In this document: in pieces, positions 34,720 through 42,901 of the stretch
How the letters are laid out: each line of letters begins with the position of its first letter
Position numbering within the stretch: position 1 is the stretch's first letter
Assembly (NCBI GenBank): GCA_016713505.1
Contig: JADJPA010000001.1
Location: 2,369,501-2,433,500, forward strand
Length of the DNA stretch: 64,000 bases
DNA from: Candidatus Competibacteraceae bacterium
GTDB lineage: Bacteria > Pseudomonadota > Gammaproteobacteria > Competibacterales > Competibacteraceae
Direction of reading: 5' to 3'
Program-made: the position numbers and the translations under genes
Notes under the pieces: model-generated
What the model was told of the DNA's origin: nothing
The model's database searches: none
Seen by the model: only the letters and a program-made list of their open reading frames with translations

Positions 34720-36564
34720 TTACCGGCACTCCTGCTGCACTCCCGGCGGCAAGCTCTTGCACTCCGGCAGATTCCGCCGCCTCTGCTGCTCCTGTTGCCC
34801 CTGTTGCTGCTGTTGTTGCCGCTGCTGGATCGCCTGCTGGCGAGCCTGTTCCCGTTCCGCTTGGCGCTGGGCCTGCTCGGCTTGGCGCTGGGCATCGCGT
34901 TCCGCCTGCCGTTGCGCCTGCCGTTCGGCCTGGCGCTGGGCCTGCTCGGCTTGCCGCTGAGCTTCACGCTCGGCCTGCCGTTGGGCGCGCTCCTGCTCGG
35001 TCCGCTGTCGGAGCTGTTCCTGTTCCGCTTGCTGCCGCTGTTGGCTCGCCTGCTGGCGCGCTTGCTCTCGTTCGGCCTGCCGTTGGGCGCGCTCCTGCTC
35101 GGTCCGCTGTCGGAGCTGTTCCTGTTCCGCTTGCTGCCGCTGTTGGCTCGCCTGCTGGCGCGCTTGCTCTCGTTCGGCCTGCCGTTGGGCGCGCTCCTGC
35201 TCGGTCCGCTGTCGGAGCTGTTCCTGTTCCGCTTGCTGCCGCTGTTGGATCGCCTGCTGGCGCGCTTGCTCTCGTTCGGCCTGCCGTTGGGCGCGCTCCT
35301 GCTCGGATTGCTGCTGCCGGGCTTGATCCCGTTCCGCCTGTCGCCGGGCCTGTTCGGCCTGACGCTGGGTTTCGCGTTCCGCTTGCCGTTGGGCGCGCTC
35401 CTGCTCGGTCAGCTGCCGAGCCTGTTCTCGTTCGGTTTGTTGCCGCTGTTGGATGGCTTGCTGGCGTGCTTGCTCCCGTTCCGCTTGCCGTTGGGCGCGC
35501 TCCTGCTCGGTCCGCTGACGGGTTGAATCTGGATCGGCTTGCTGTCTTTGCTCGCGTTCGGCCCATTGTCTGGCTCGTTCCCGCTCGGATTGCTGGCGTT
35601 GATCGTCGGTCATGGGTCGCCCCGGACGCTGGCCGGTGCGTTCGTCTCCAGCAGACCCTGGGCCTTTTCGGAGCGGGCGATCCGCGCCCGGTTCGCGGCG
35701 CTCGGCCCGGCCCTCGGGCGATACTCCAAAGCGACGCGGCTGCTCTATCGAGGGCGATGGGGCTAGCTCTGTTCTGACCACTTGCGGCTTGAACAGCACC
35801 ACCCGCCCCCCTCGAACCGGCCTTTCCCGCCTGACCGGTCGGCTGATTTCATCGACTTGATAGCGCACCAGCCGGGTGCGCGCTTCTTCTTCATAACGGT
35901 CGGGATCGATGCTGCGATTCACGATCCGTCGGTTGATCATGCTGTAATGGGTCACATTCACCGTCGTGTTGATCAGCGCAACATTACGGGGGCGCGGCAC
36001 GATGAAGCGCTCCAGACCTTGATTGACAAACCGTCCTGTCGGCACGAAAGACCAGGAATTCCACCGGCTGCCGAAATCCCGATCAGCGGGCGCGAAATCG
36101 ACCGTGGCATCGAACTCCACCGAAGGCGGTAACGGCGCCCAACCGATGTAACCGCCGCCGCTGCGCCAGCCGACCCAGGCCGGCCCCCATTCGGTACCCG
36201 GCACCCACGCCCACGCCCGGCGGCCTTCGTCGTAAAACCAGCGGCCGTAGTGAAATGGGATCGAACCCCAGGGGTCGGTGGAAATCCAGGTCCAGCCATA
36301 ATCGGCAGTGAACACCCAATAGCCGAAGGTATAGGGCCGCCAGCTCCTGCCGACGTCAGGAAACCAAACCCAGCCGTAGGGCTCGCGCTGGCGCCAATCG
36401 CCGTAAGGCGCCAGTTCGTCATGGAAAAAGCCGAAATCGACGCTGACCTGGGCGCGCGCCGCCGCGCCGCCCAGCAGGGACCAGCGCGGCGAGCCAGCAG
36501 GATTCCACCCGATATTCATCAACAGCGCGCCGGCAGCCAGCGCCCATCCGATCTTTAATTTCAC
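34720..36564 (-). CDS. Secreted DUF6600-type protein with Gln/Arg/Glu-rich repeat tail
   Basis: A 614-residue exported protein. A signal peptide (KLKIGWALAAGALLMNIGW ... AAARAQ) is followed by a region (~40-200) rich in Trp/Tyr/Gly repeats such as YGDWRQREPYGWVWFP, YTFGYWVFTADYGWTW and EWGPAWVGWRSGGGYIGWAP, as in DUF6600/YXWGXW proteins. The second half is a highly charged Gln/Arg/Glu coiled coil. It includes three tandem 34-residue units. The GTG at 36564 was chosen because GAGGT lies just upstream and the signal peptide starts there. Role unknown; a periplasmic or envelope structural role is a guess. Confidence 0.75.
   Translation of the reverse strand: MKLKIGWALAAGALLMNIGWNPAGSPRWSLLGGAAARAQVSVDFGFFHDELAPYGDWRQREPYGWVWFPDVGRSWRPYTFGYWVFTADYGWTWISTDPWGSIPFHYGRWFYDEGRRAWAWVPGTEWGPAWVGWRSGGGYIGWAPLPPSVEFDATVDFAPADRDFGSRWNSWSFVPTGRFVNQGLERFIVPRPRNVALINTTVNVTHYSMINRRIVNRSIDPDRYEEEARTRLVRYQVDEISRPVRRERPVRGGRVVLFKPQVVRTELAPSPSIEQPRRFGVSPEGRAERREPGADRPLRKGPGSAGDERTGQRPGRPMTDDQRQQSERERARQWAEREQRQQADPDSTRQRTEQERAQRQAEREQARQQAIQQRQQTEREQARQLTEQERAQRQAERETQRQAEQARRQAERDQARQQQSEQERAQRQAEREQARQQAIQQRQQAEQEQLRQRTEQERAQRQAEREQARQQASQQRQQAEQEQLRQRTEQERAQRQAEREQARQQASQQRQQAEQEQLRQRTEQERAQRQAEREAQRQAEQAQRQAERQAQRQAERDAQRQAEQAQRQAEREQARQQAIQQRQQQQQQGQQEQQRRRNLPECKSLPPGVQQECR
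34981..35286 (-). repeat. Three tandem 102-bp coding repeats
   Basis: Three adjacent copies of a 102-bp unit at 34981-35082, 35083-35184 and 35185-35286. The first two are identical and the third differs by one base (C to A in the TTGGCTCGCC segment). Each encodes a 34-residue coiled-coil unit (containing QEQLRQRTEQERAQRQAERE). More degenerate relatives continue on both sides to about 35530. Confidence 0.92.
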
Positions 36565-36880
36565 GCGACACCTCGCACTAACGCCCGCGTTGCCGCGCGT
36601 TCTTGAAACGACAACAGAGCGCGGCGCCACGTCTGAAAATTCAGTGTAAGTAATTGAATCAACACTAAGGATTAGTGTAGCTAAAGCCCGGCTGAATTGC
36701 AGCAGACGAGGGCTGAATCCAGCATGAACAAAAATCGCCCCGCCAGCGCTGACCCATTGAGGCCACGGACAAAGCAGCGCGCCTGCTCACATCAGCCGAC
36801 AATGTTGGCCGCGCCATTCCCCCGCTTGCCGGCAACCATGCCATAATTATTTTTAAACTCATAATCACTCAATAATCGCT
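36565..36880. other. Intergenic region between the DUF6600 gene and ubiC
   Basis: About 315 bases without a gene, between divergent genes. It should contain both promoters. AT-rich sequence lies at about 36640-36680 and 36840-36880. No clear hexamer pair, operator or RNA structure was recognised. Confidence 0.4.
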
Positions 36881-37474
36881 TTGTGCGCCGATCGCATCCC
36901 ATCCGCTGGTTTACCGAGATGGCATCCTCGCTCGCAGCTCTTCCTCCGCGACATTCCCGATGGTCTGTCCGCTTGGCTGTTCGATCCCGGATCGCTGACC
37001 CAACGCCTGCGCTGCGCCTGTGCGGGCCACTTTCGAGTGCGCGTGTTAAGCCAGGGCTGGACGCGCCCCAGCCGGGACGAAGCGCGCCCCCTGAAGCTGC
37101 GCTGGGATGCCTGGGCGTGGACTCGGGAAGTTCAGCTGTTGTGCGACGGACAGCCTTGGGTGTTCGCCCGCAGCCTGATCCCGGTCCAAACGCTGCAAGG
37201 TCGAAGCCGCCGGCTGACCACCATCGGAACAAAACCGCTGGGCGCGGTGCTGTTCGCCGATCCCGGCGTGCGGCGCGACCCGGTCGAAATCGCTCGCATC
37301 GCGGTCGGCCAGCGCTTGCACCAGCGGGCGTTCGGCGGCCTTATCGAACCGCCGCGGGCCATTTGGGGGCGCCGCTCGATCTTTCGAATCGACGGTAATC
37401 CTCTGTTAGTGATGGAGATTTTTCTGCCGGCTCTGCCGGTATCGCCACTTAGCCGCCGCTCGGACTCGCCTTGA
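36881..37474 (+). CDS. ubiC: Chorismate--pyruvate lyase UbiC
   Basis: A 197-residue enzyme that converts chorismate to 4-hydroxybenzoate for ubiquinone. The pattern WTREVQLLCDGQPWVFARSLIP, TIGTKPLGAVLF and WGRRSIFRIDGNPLLVMEIFLP (partial quotes: REVQLLCDGQPW, GTKPLGAVLF, WGRRSIFRIDGNPLL) is that of UbiC. The start is uncertain: no ATG precedes the conserved part, and the TTG at 36881 is the first initiator after a stop. It overlaps or abuts ubiA and is surely co-transcribed. Confidence 0.9.
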   Translation: MCADRIPSAGLPRWHPRSQLFLRDIPDGLSAWLFDPGSLTQRLRCACAGHFRVRVLSQGWTRPSRDEARPLKLRWDAWAWTREVQLLCDGQPWVFARSLIPVQTLQGRSRRLTTIGTKPLGAVLFADPGVRRDPVEIARIAVGQRLHQRAFGGLIEPPRAIWGRRSIFRIDGNPLLVMEIFLPALPVSPLSRRSDSP

Positions 37475-37476
37475 CC

Positions 37477-38358
37477 ATGACCATCGAACGCCTTGAAAAC
37501 CGCTTGTGCGAATATGCGTTGCTGATGCGCCTGCACCGCCCCATCGGCATCTACCTGCTGCTGTGGCCGACGCTGTGGGCGCTGTGGCTCGCAGGCGACG
37601 GCCAGCCGCCCCGCGGCACCGTGCTCGTTTTCGTCCTCGGCGTGGCGCTGATGCGCTCGGCCGGCTGCGTGATGAACGACATCGCCGACCGCAAGTTCGA
37701 CCCGCACGTCGCCCGCACCCGCGACCGACCGCTAGCGGCCGGCCGGGTCAGCCTGCGCGAAGCGATCGGGCTCGCGACCGGTCTGAGCCTGCTGGCCTTC
37801 GCCCTAGTGCTGACTCAGAACGCCCTGACCGTCGAGCTGTCGTTCGTCGGACTGGCGTTGGCGGCGACCTACCCGTTCATGAAGCGTTTCCATCACCTGC
37901 CGCAAGCGCATCTCGGCGCGGCGTTCGGCTGGGGCATTCCGATGGCCTACGCGGCGGTGACCGACGCCTTGCCTTTGAGCGCTTGGTTATTGTTCCTGGG
38001 CAACGTGCTCTGGTCGATGATTTACGACACCCAATACGCGATGGTGGATCGGGAGGACGACCGCAAGATCGGCGTCAAATCCACCGCGCTTTGGTTCGGC
38101 GCGCACGACACGCGCATCATCGCTTATCTGCAAGCGATGCTGTTGGGCTTGTTGGCGGTCATTGGGCTACTGGCCGGGCGCGGCTGGATTTACTATCTAG
38201 CGGTGTTCGTGGCGGCTTGGTTTGCGCTGTATCAGCAATATCTGATCCGCGACCGCACGCCGGAGGAGTGCTTCAAGGCGTTTCTCAACAACAACGGTTT
38301 CGGGCTGGTGATCTTTTGCGGGCTGCTGCTGGATTATCTGCCGCCCGGTCCGCCCTGA
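37477..38358 (+). CDS. ubiA: 4-hydroxybenzoate polyprenyltransferase UbiA
   Basis: A 293-residue inner-membrane protein with about eight helices that attaches the polyprenyl chain to 4-hydroxybenzoate. The two Asp-rich motifs are NDIADRKFDPHVARTRDRPL (NDxxDxxxD type) and DREDDRKIGVKST. The ATG at 37477 is two codons after an in-frame TTG that overlaps the ubiC stop. The ubiC-ubiA order supplies the first two committed steps of ubiquinone synthesis. Confidence 0.96.
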   Translation: MTIERLENRLCEYALLMRLHRPIGIYLLLWPTLWALWLAGDGQPPRGTVLVFVLGVALMRSAGCVMNDIADRKFDPHVARTRDRPLAAGRVSLREAIGLATGLSLLAFALVLTQNALTVELSFVGLALAATYPFMKRFHHLPQAHLGAAFGWGIPMAYAAVTDALPLSAWLLFLGNVLWSMIYDTQYAMVDREDDRKIGVKSTALWFGAHDTRIIAYLQAMLLGLLAVIGLLAGRGWIYYLAVFVAAWFALYQQYLIRDRTPEECFKAFLNNNGFGLVIFCGLLLDYLPPGPP

Positions 38359-38394
38359 CTTCCCCTCTCACCAAAAAGGAAGGAGAACAGCGTC

Positions 38395-38718
38395 ATGCTG
38401 ATCGTCCATGTCTTCGTCCACGTCAAAACGGACTGCATCGAGGCGTTCAAGACCGCCTCGCTCGACAATGCCCGCCACAGCGTTCGGGAACCCGGCATCG
38501 CTCGCTTCGATCTGATCCAGCAGGCTGACGATCCGACCCGTTTCGTACTGGTCGAGGTCTACCGGACGGTCGAGGCCACCGCGCAGCACAAGGAAACCGC
38601 CCATTACGCCCGCTGGCGCGACGCCGTGGCCGAGATGATGGCCGAACCGCGCTCCAGCGTGAAATACCACAACCTGTTCCCGGCCGATGCGGGTTGGGAT
38701 TATCCGGCAGGCGTCTGA
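38395..38718 (+). CDS. Antibiotic-biosynthesis-monooxygenase-fold protein (ABM)
   Basis: A 107-residue dimeric alpha/beta-barrel protein. It opens IVHVFVHVKTDCIEAFKTAS and contains EPGIARFDLIQQADDPTRFVLVEVYRT and HKETAHYARWRDAVAEMM, the usual ABM pattern. Relatives include LsrG and small quinol monooxygenases, but these proteins are hard to assign. AAGGAAGGAG precedes the ATG by 9 bases. It follows ubiA by 36 bases and might be co-expressed with it. Confidence 0.82.
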   Translation: MLIVHVFVHVKTDCIEAFKTASLDNARHSVREPGIARFDLIQQADDPTRFVLVEVYRTVEATAQHKETAHYARWRDAVAEMMAEPRSSVKYHNLFPADAGWDYPAGV

Positions 38719-38724
38719 GCGCTC

Positions 38725-39585
38725 GTGACACTACCGGAAGAACTGACGCTGCAAACCCGCTATCTGCGGCTGGCCGCGCGGGCTTGGGGGCCGCCGGAGG
38801 GCATTCCGGTGCTGGCCTTACACGGCTGGCTGGATAACGCCGCCAGTTTCGACGCGCTGGCGCCGCTGCTGCCCGAGCTGCGCTTGGTGGCGCTGGATTT
38901 GACCGGCCACGGCCTGTCCGAGCACCGCCCACAGGGGGTTCATTACCACTTGGCCGACTTCCTCCCCGATGTGCTGGCCGCCGCCGATGCCTTGGGCTGG
39001 CGCCGCTTCGCCCTGCTCGGCCACTCGCTGGGCGGCGGGCTGGCCAGCTTCATGGCGGCGGTCTCGCCGGAGCGGATCAGCCGGGTGGCGATGATCGAAG
39101 GCTTGGGACCGCCGACCAGCAATCCCGCCGAGGGTCCGACCAACTTGCGCAAAGCCATCGAGCAGATGAACGCCCTGCCGGCCAAGCGGCCGCCGCTCTA
39201 TCCGACCCGTGAAGCGGCGGTTGCGGCGCGTTGCGAGGCGGGCGGGCTGGCGCGGACGGCGGCGGCGAGCTTGGTCGGACGCGCTATTCAGCCGGTCGGT
39301 GAAGGCTACGGCTGGCGCACCGACCCCCGGCTGCGGTTCATGTCGCCGTTCTATCTCAGCGAACCGCAAATCCTCGCTTACATGGATCACATCAAAGCGC
39401 CGGCGCTGCTGATCTGCGGCGCGGACGGCTACTTGGTCAAACGCGACTACATGCGGGAACGTTACGCCCGGATCGCCGATCTAACGGTGCATATTCTGTC
39501 CGGCGGCCATCACCCGCATTTGGAAGACCCCGAACCCTGCGCCCGGTTGTTAGGGCCGTTCTTTAGCGCCGATCACGCACGATAG
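38725..39585 (+). CDS. Alpha/beta hydrolase
   Basis: A 286-residue hydrolase. The oxyanion segment is LALHGWLDNAASFD, the nucleophile elbow is LLGHSLGGGLAS, and the catalytic histidine is likely in GGHHPHLEDPE. The likely acid is in LLICGADGYLV. It resembles MhpC/serine-hydrolase-like enzymes. Start is GTG at 38725, 6 bases after the ABM gene's stop. Substrate unknown; a BioH-like esterase role is conceivable because the biotin operon lacks bioH, but nothing specific supports it. Confidence 0.85.
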   Translation: MTLPEELTLQTRYLRLAARAWGPPEGIPVLALHGWLDNAASFDALAPLLPELRLVALDLTGHGLSEHRPQGVHYHLADFLPDVLAAADALGWRRFALLGHSLGGGLASFMAAVSPERISRVAMIEGLGPPTSNPAEGPTNLRKAIEQMNALPAKRPPLYPTREAAVAARCEAGGLARTAAASLVGRAIQPVGEGYGWRTDPRLRFMSPFYLSEPQILAYMDHIKAPALLICGADGYLVKRDYMRERYARIADLTVHILSGGHHPHLEDPEPCARLLGPFFSADHAR

Positions 39586-39742
39586 CGCGGCGCAATTCCA
39601 AAGAGTCGGGCGGATCTGTCGCGTGTGTCCTATCTTTAATGCCAGCATCCGTGGATTCCGGTTGCCTGATTTCTTCAGGACCGACCGCTCTGGTCTCATT
39701 TTTTCCGGCGACGTTTCGCCCGCTTGCTAACAGAGCACTATC

Positions 39743-40531
39743 ATGTTCCAGAAATCGCTATCGCTGTCGGCCATCACCGCGCAATTGCGCAACCTGTGTC
39801 AGGAAAAGAAAACCGGCACCCTCTACCTTCTCGAAAGCGGGCGTTCGCTGGGTCAAATCAACCTGCGAGGAGGAGAGATCATCTCGTGCTGGGCGCAAAA
39901 ACAGCGCGGCGTCGATGCGCTCCCGCTCCTTACCAGCGTTAAAAACGGCAGTATCGCCTTCGTTCAAGGCACACCGCCGCCCACGCAAATGACCCTGCCC
40001 TCCACCGCTGAGATTTTGGCGGCCTTCGAAGCCGCCGATCCTGCCGCCGCGCCGGCCCCGCCGGACAAAAAACCCCTGGATTTGCCCCAAATAGCCCAAC
40101 CCGATCCTCCAAGCCAGCTTTCGAGGGCGAGGCTCGGTAAAAATTTCCTAGAATCTTCTCTGTTAACCCGAGCCGACCCTCCAAGCCAGCTTTCGACAGC
40201 CCGAGCCGACCCTCCAAGCCAGCTTTCGAGGGCGAGGCTCGGTAAAAATTCCTTGGAGTCTACCTTGTTAGCCCGAGCCGACCCCCCGAGCCAACGTTCG
40301 AAGGCTAATGTCGGTAAAAACCCCTTGAATTATCCCTTGACGGCGGCTTCTAAGACCATCGTGGAGCAAACCCTTAGAGAATTCATCGGCCCTATCGCTA
40401 AAATGATTTGTACCGAGTGTTTCCGCTTCGCCATCACCGTGGATATCGCCGTTGACACTTTGTCCAAAGAAATACCCAACCCCCAGGCAGCGATCCAATT
40501 TCGAGAACGGATACTCCAGCGGCTGGGTTAA
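39743..40531 (+). CDS. DUF4388-like protein with inserted palindromic repeats (paralogue 1)
   Basis: A 262-residue protein. The N-terminal ~95 residues (SAITAQLRNLCQEKKTGTLYLLESGRSLG and following, shown here in part) look like a DUF4388/PatA-N domain. The C-terminal ~65 residues (VEQTLREFIGPIAKMI ... ERILQRLG) are shared with the gene at 42223. Between them lies a low-complexity linker (~115-200) built from 24-residue repeats (DPPSQLSRARLGKN). The paralogue lacks this linker. DUF4388 proteins occur with two-component and gliding systems; the role here is unknown. Confidence 0.75.
   Translation: MFQKSLSLSAITAQLRNLCQEKKTGTLYLLESGRSLGQINLRGGEIISCWAQKQRGVDALPLLTSVKNGSIAFVQGTPPPTQMTLPSTAEILAAFEAADPAAAPAPPDKKPLDLPQIAQPDPPSQLSRARLGKNFLESSLLTRADPPSQLSTARADPPSQLSRARLGKNSLESTLLARADPPSQRSKANVGKNPLNYPLTAASKTIVEQTLREFIGPIAKMICTECFRFAITVDIAVDTLSKEIPNPQAAIQFRERILQRLG
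40095..40343 (+). repeat. 72-bp palindromic repeats inside a coding sequence
   Basis: Copies at 40095-40166, 40200-40271 and (degenerate) 40272-40343 are each 72 bp; a truncated 33-bp copy lies at 40167-40199. The core is an imperfect palindrome, for example CCGAGCCGACCCTC at 40201-40214 against GAGGGCGAGGCTCGG at 40228-40242 around a 13-base loop. All lengths are multiples of three, so the frame stays open. This is reminiscent of REP or Rickettsia-type palindromic elements inserted in genes. Confidence 0.88.
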
Positions 40532-40694
40532 GCTCGCCAGCCGCAGTTTCCGTCAAGCCCGTCCGCTGCCGACCTCACCCAGCATCGGGTGATTCAGACG
40601 GCAACCCTATCCGCAAGAGTGAACCCTGCGCCAGCGATCGGCAGCAGGCGGCGGCGCGCTTGGCGGTGCATCGGATGACGGCGGGGAACTGGTT

Positions 40695-40856
40695 GGTATC
40701 GTCCTGCTCCACCGCCTGCCCTATTGGCCTGAACTCAACCCCGTCGAACGTCTCTGGCAGCACCTCAAGCGCCAGCTCACCGATCAGGCCGCCACCGTCC
40801 GCTTCACCTTCAACACCCTCCGTCAGGCCGTCGATAATTGGGCGAGTTACGGGCAC
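40695..40856 (+). pseudogene. Relic of a transposase C-terminus (IS630-like)
   Basis: In the frame starting at 40695 the sequence reads PYWPELNPVERLWQHLKRQL, the DDE-transposase end motif with the final catalytic Glu in NPVERLW. It continues for about 30 residues and then runs in frame into the selD relic. The rest of the transposase is missing and no inverted repeats were found. It is not a copy of the IS630 element at 24131. Confidence 0.65.
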
Positions 40857-40865
40857 GGGGTCAGT

Positions 40866-41054
40866 TTGAGCTCACCACTGCCTTCCTGGAGCCAGCGCTT
40901 GCTGTGCGATCCCCAAACCAGTGGTGGTTTGCTGGTCGCCTGTGCGCTTGAGGCGGCGGAAACCGTAGTGGCCTGCTTCCACCAAGCAGGCTTTAACGAG
41001 GCCACGATGATCGGCTGTTTGGAAACCGGCGCACCGCAAGTGCTCGTCGTTTGA
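40866..41054 (+). pseudogene. selD: Relic of selenide, water dikinase (SelD) C-terminus
   Basis: The frame encodes LLCDPQTSGGLLVACALEAAE followed by a conserved-looking end with MIGCLETGAPQVLVV. The DPQTSGGLL motif (quoted in the first run) is diagnostic of SelD. Only the last ~60 of about 350 residues remain, so it cannot be functional. It is joined in frame to a transposase relic, as expected from an insertion followed by deletion. Confidence 0.75.
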
Positions 41055-41257
41055 GGCAGCATGTTAGCAATCCATCGAATTTATAAGCCTTATTAACCTA
41101 TTAAAATAATCAAATTTAGCGCCCTATTGATTTAATAAATGGACTTATTCAACATTATTGGTACATAATATGCTTATAAAAATTAGGCTATTCATGGCCA
41201 TCGGGCCACTTGATACTTTTCTGTTAAGCAACCGTTTTTATTGGGAGAAAGACCATC

Positions 41258-42160
41258 GTGTTTTCCAAATGGAGCATCCAACTTAAATATTCTCTGATCT
41301 TTATCCTCACTCTGGCGCTCATCGCCACCGCTCTCTTCATCGGCATTTATACTCTGAAAACCGTCCAATTACGCAATGAGGCCATAGCGTCCGCCGAACA
41401 GGTGATCGCCTTCCGGGCCTGGGTCGCTAACAGTGGCGTGGTGTGGGTCGACCACCTGTCTCCCGAATTCCGCGACTTCCTGGGCAAGCGGGTCAGCAGT
41501 GACAATACCATGGAGTTCTTCTCCAAAAACCCGGCGCTGGCCACGCGCGAATTGTCGGAAATCGTCAGCAAGACCGCGACCCGCGCCACGTTCCGCGTCA
41601 CCAGCGACGAATATCGCAATCCGGCCAACGCGCCGGATCGCTTCGAAGCCGCAGCCATCCAGGCGTTTAAAGCCGATCATAACCAGAAATACCAAGATGC
41701 GTTCGAAGGCAACTTTTATCGCTACAGCCAGCCGATTTTCGTACAGCAATCCTGCCTGAAATGTCATGGCGACCCCAAGGACGCACCGGCGGACGTCATC
41801 GCGAAATACGGCGACAAACGCGCTTTCGGTTACAAGGTCGGCGACGTGCGCGGCATCATCAGCGTCAAGCTGCCGGATGTCACCCTGGCCGAAGTCTTTC
41901 TAACTTTCCTCAATCCTTATACCATTACCTTGATTGTACTGGCGTTTTTCTTGAATTTCCTGTTCACCCAAAAAACGATCATCAAGCGCCTCAAAGAGCT
42001 GGCGCTAGCGACCGAGCGCATCGCCCAGGGCGAGTTGGATTTGCCGCTACAAGACAATCCGGGCAGCCGCGATGAGATCGATTACGTCCGGCACGCGATT
42101 GACCTGTTACGCAACAGCGTGGTGGTCGCCATGCGGCGCTTGCAGAAAAACCTTTCATAA
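41258..42160 (+). CDS. Membrane haem-sensor protein (Tll0287-like/DUF3365) with HAMP
   Basis: A 300-residue protein: membrane helix at ~10-30, a periplasmic domain with CLKCHG (CxxCH, covalent haem binding) near residue 166, a second helix at ~225-245, and a HAMP domain (RLKELALATERIAQGELDLP) to the end. It stops there, with no kinase, cyclase or methyl-acceptor domain. The start is GTG at 41258 after GGGAG. The downstream DUF4388-like gene begins 62 bases later. A redox or NO sensor that passes signals to another protein is the likely role. Confidence 0.82.
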   Translation: MFSKWSIQLKYSLIFILTLALIATALFIGIYTLKTVQLRNEAIASAEQVIAFRAWVANSGVVWVDHLSPEFRDFLGKRVSSDNTMEFFSKNPALATRELSEIVSKTATRATFRVTSDEYRNPANAPDRFEAAAIQAFKADHNQKYQDAFEGNFYRYSQPIFVQQSCLKCHGDPKDAPADVIAKYGDKRAFGYKVGDVRGIISVKLPDVTLAEVFLTFLNPYTITLIVLAFFLNFLFTQKTIIKRLKELALATERIAQGELDLPLQDNPGSRDEIDYVRHAIDLLRNSVVVAMRRLQKNLS

Positions 42161-42222
42161 ATCCCAAGCAGCGGCGTGGGATAGAGCGTTTTCCCGCGCC
42201 GCGCACCCATCATGAGATTGCC

Positions 42223-42768
42223 ATGTTCCAACAATCCTTAACCTTTTCAGCGATCGTCGCCCAGCTGCGCAAGCTGTGCCAAGAAAAGCAAACAGGCACG
42301 TTGTACTTCCTCGAAAATGGCCACTTACTCGGACAAGCCAGCCTGCGAGACGGCGAAATCATCTCCTTGATGGCTAAAAAAAAGCATGGCACCGACGCGC
42401 TGTCGTGCTTGCTCGATATCCAAAACGGCGGCATCGCCTTCGCGCCAGGCACGCTTTCCGCCACGCGGATGGCGTTGCCGCCCACCGCGGAAATATTGGC
42501 CATTCTCGATAGCTTCATCTCTCACGGCGCGGCGACTCACTCCAACTCACTACCCTCATCTGCGCCGCCTGCTCTGACGGCCATCGCTCAAACCGTCCTG
42601 GAACAGACGCTCAAAGAGTTCATCGGCCCTATCGCCAACATGGTTTGCGCCGATCATTTCCGTGGCGCGACCACGCTGGCCGCCGCCATCGATGCCCTGG
42701 CCGATGAAATTCCTAACCCGAAAGCGGCGGCCCAGTTTCGAGAACGGGTCCAAAGGCGGCTGCAATAA
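42223..42768 (+). CDS. DUF4388-like protein (paralogue 2)
   Basis: A 181-residue protein aligned over its full length with the protein at 39743 minus the repeat linker. Shared parts: MFQ-SL-SAI-AQLR-LCQEK-TGTLY at the N-terminus, APGTLSATRMALPPTAEIL mid-protein and EQTLKEFIGPIANMVCADH near the C-terminus. The N-terminal part resembles DUF4388. It follows the haem sensor on the same strand and is probably co-expressed with it. The pair of paralogues most likely arose by duplication. Confidence 0.78.
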   Translation: MFQQSLTFSAIVAQLRKLCQEKQTGTLYFLENGHLLGQASLRDGEIISLMAKKKHGTDALSCLLDIQNGGIAFAPGTLSATRMALPPTAEILAILDSFISHGAATHSNSLPSSAPPALTAIAQTVLEQTLKEFIGPIANMVCADHFRGATTLAAAIDALADEIPNPKAAAQFRERVQRRLQ

Positions 42769-42901
42769 AAATTCAAACTGTCATCCTCTGGCAAGCGCTC
42801 GCCCGTGGCGTTGTCTAAAATCCGACGATTCGGGTAAAGTCGTTTTTCAATTTTCCACCGTGACCCGTTACCGCTCCCTGGGAGCCGCCCCGAGACCAAC
42901 C

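Larger units (their letters stand above)
40532..41257. other. Gene-poor stretch with relics and an AT-rich promoter region
   Basis: About 725 bases with no intact gene. 40532-40690 shows nothing recognisable. 40695-41054 carries a transposase relic joined to a selD relic. 41055-41257 is strongly AT-rich and ends in GGGAG before the haem-sensor start codon, so it likely holds that gene's promoter. Confidence 0.5.

Noticed and set aside
34578..35777. Long plus-strand frames (also 34795-35526) with repetitive Ala/Val/Pro/Leu content
   Set aside because: They are antisense shadows of the tandem-repeat tail of the minus-strand DUF6600-type gene; no domain or ribosome site.
40095..40343. Regular repeats that could suggest a CRISPR array
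   Set aside because: Copies are directly adjacent, in frame within a gene, with no unique spacers and no cas genes.
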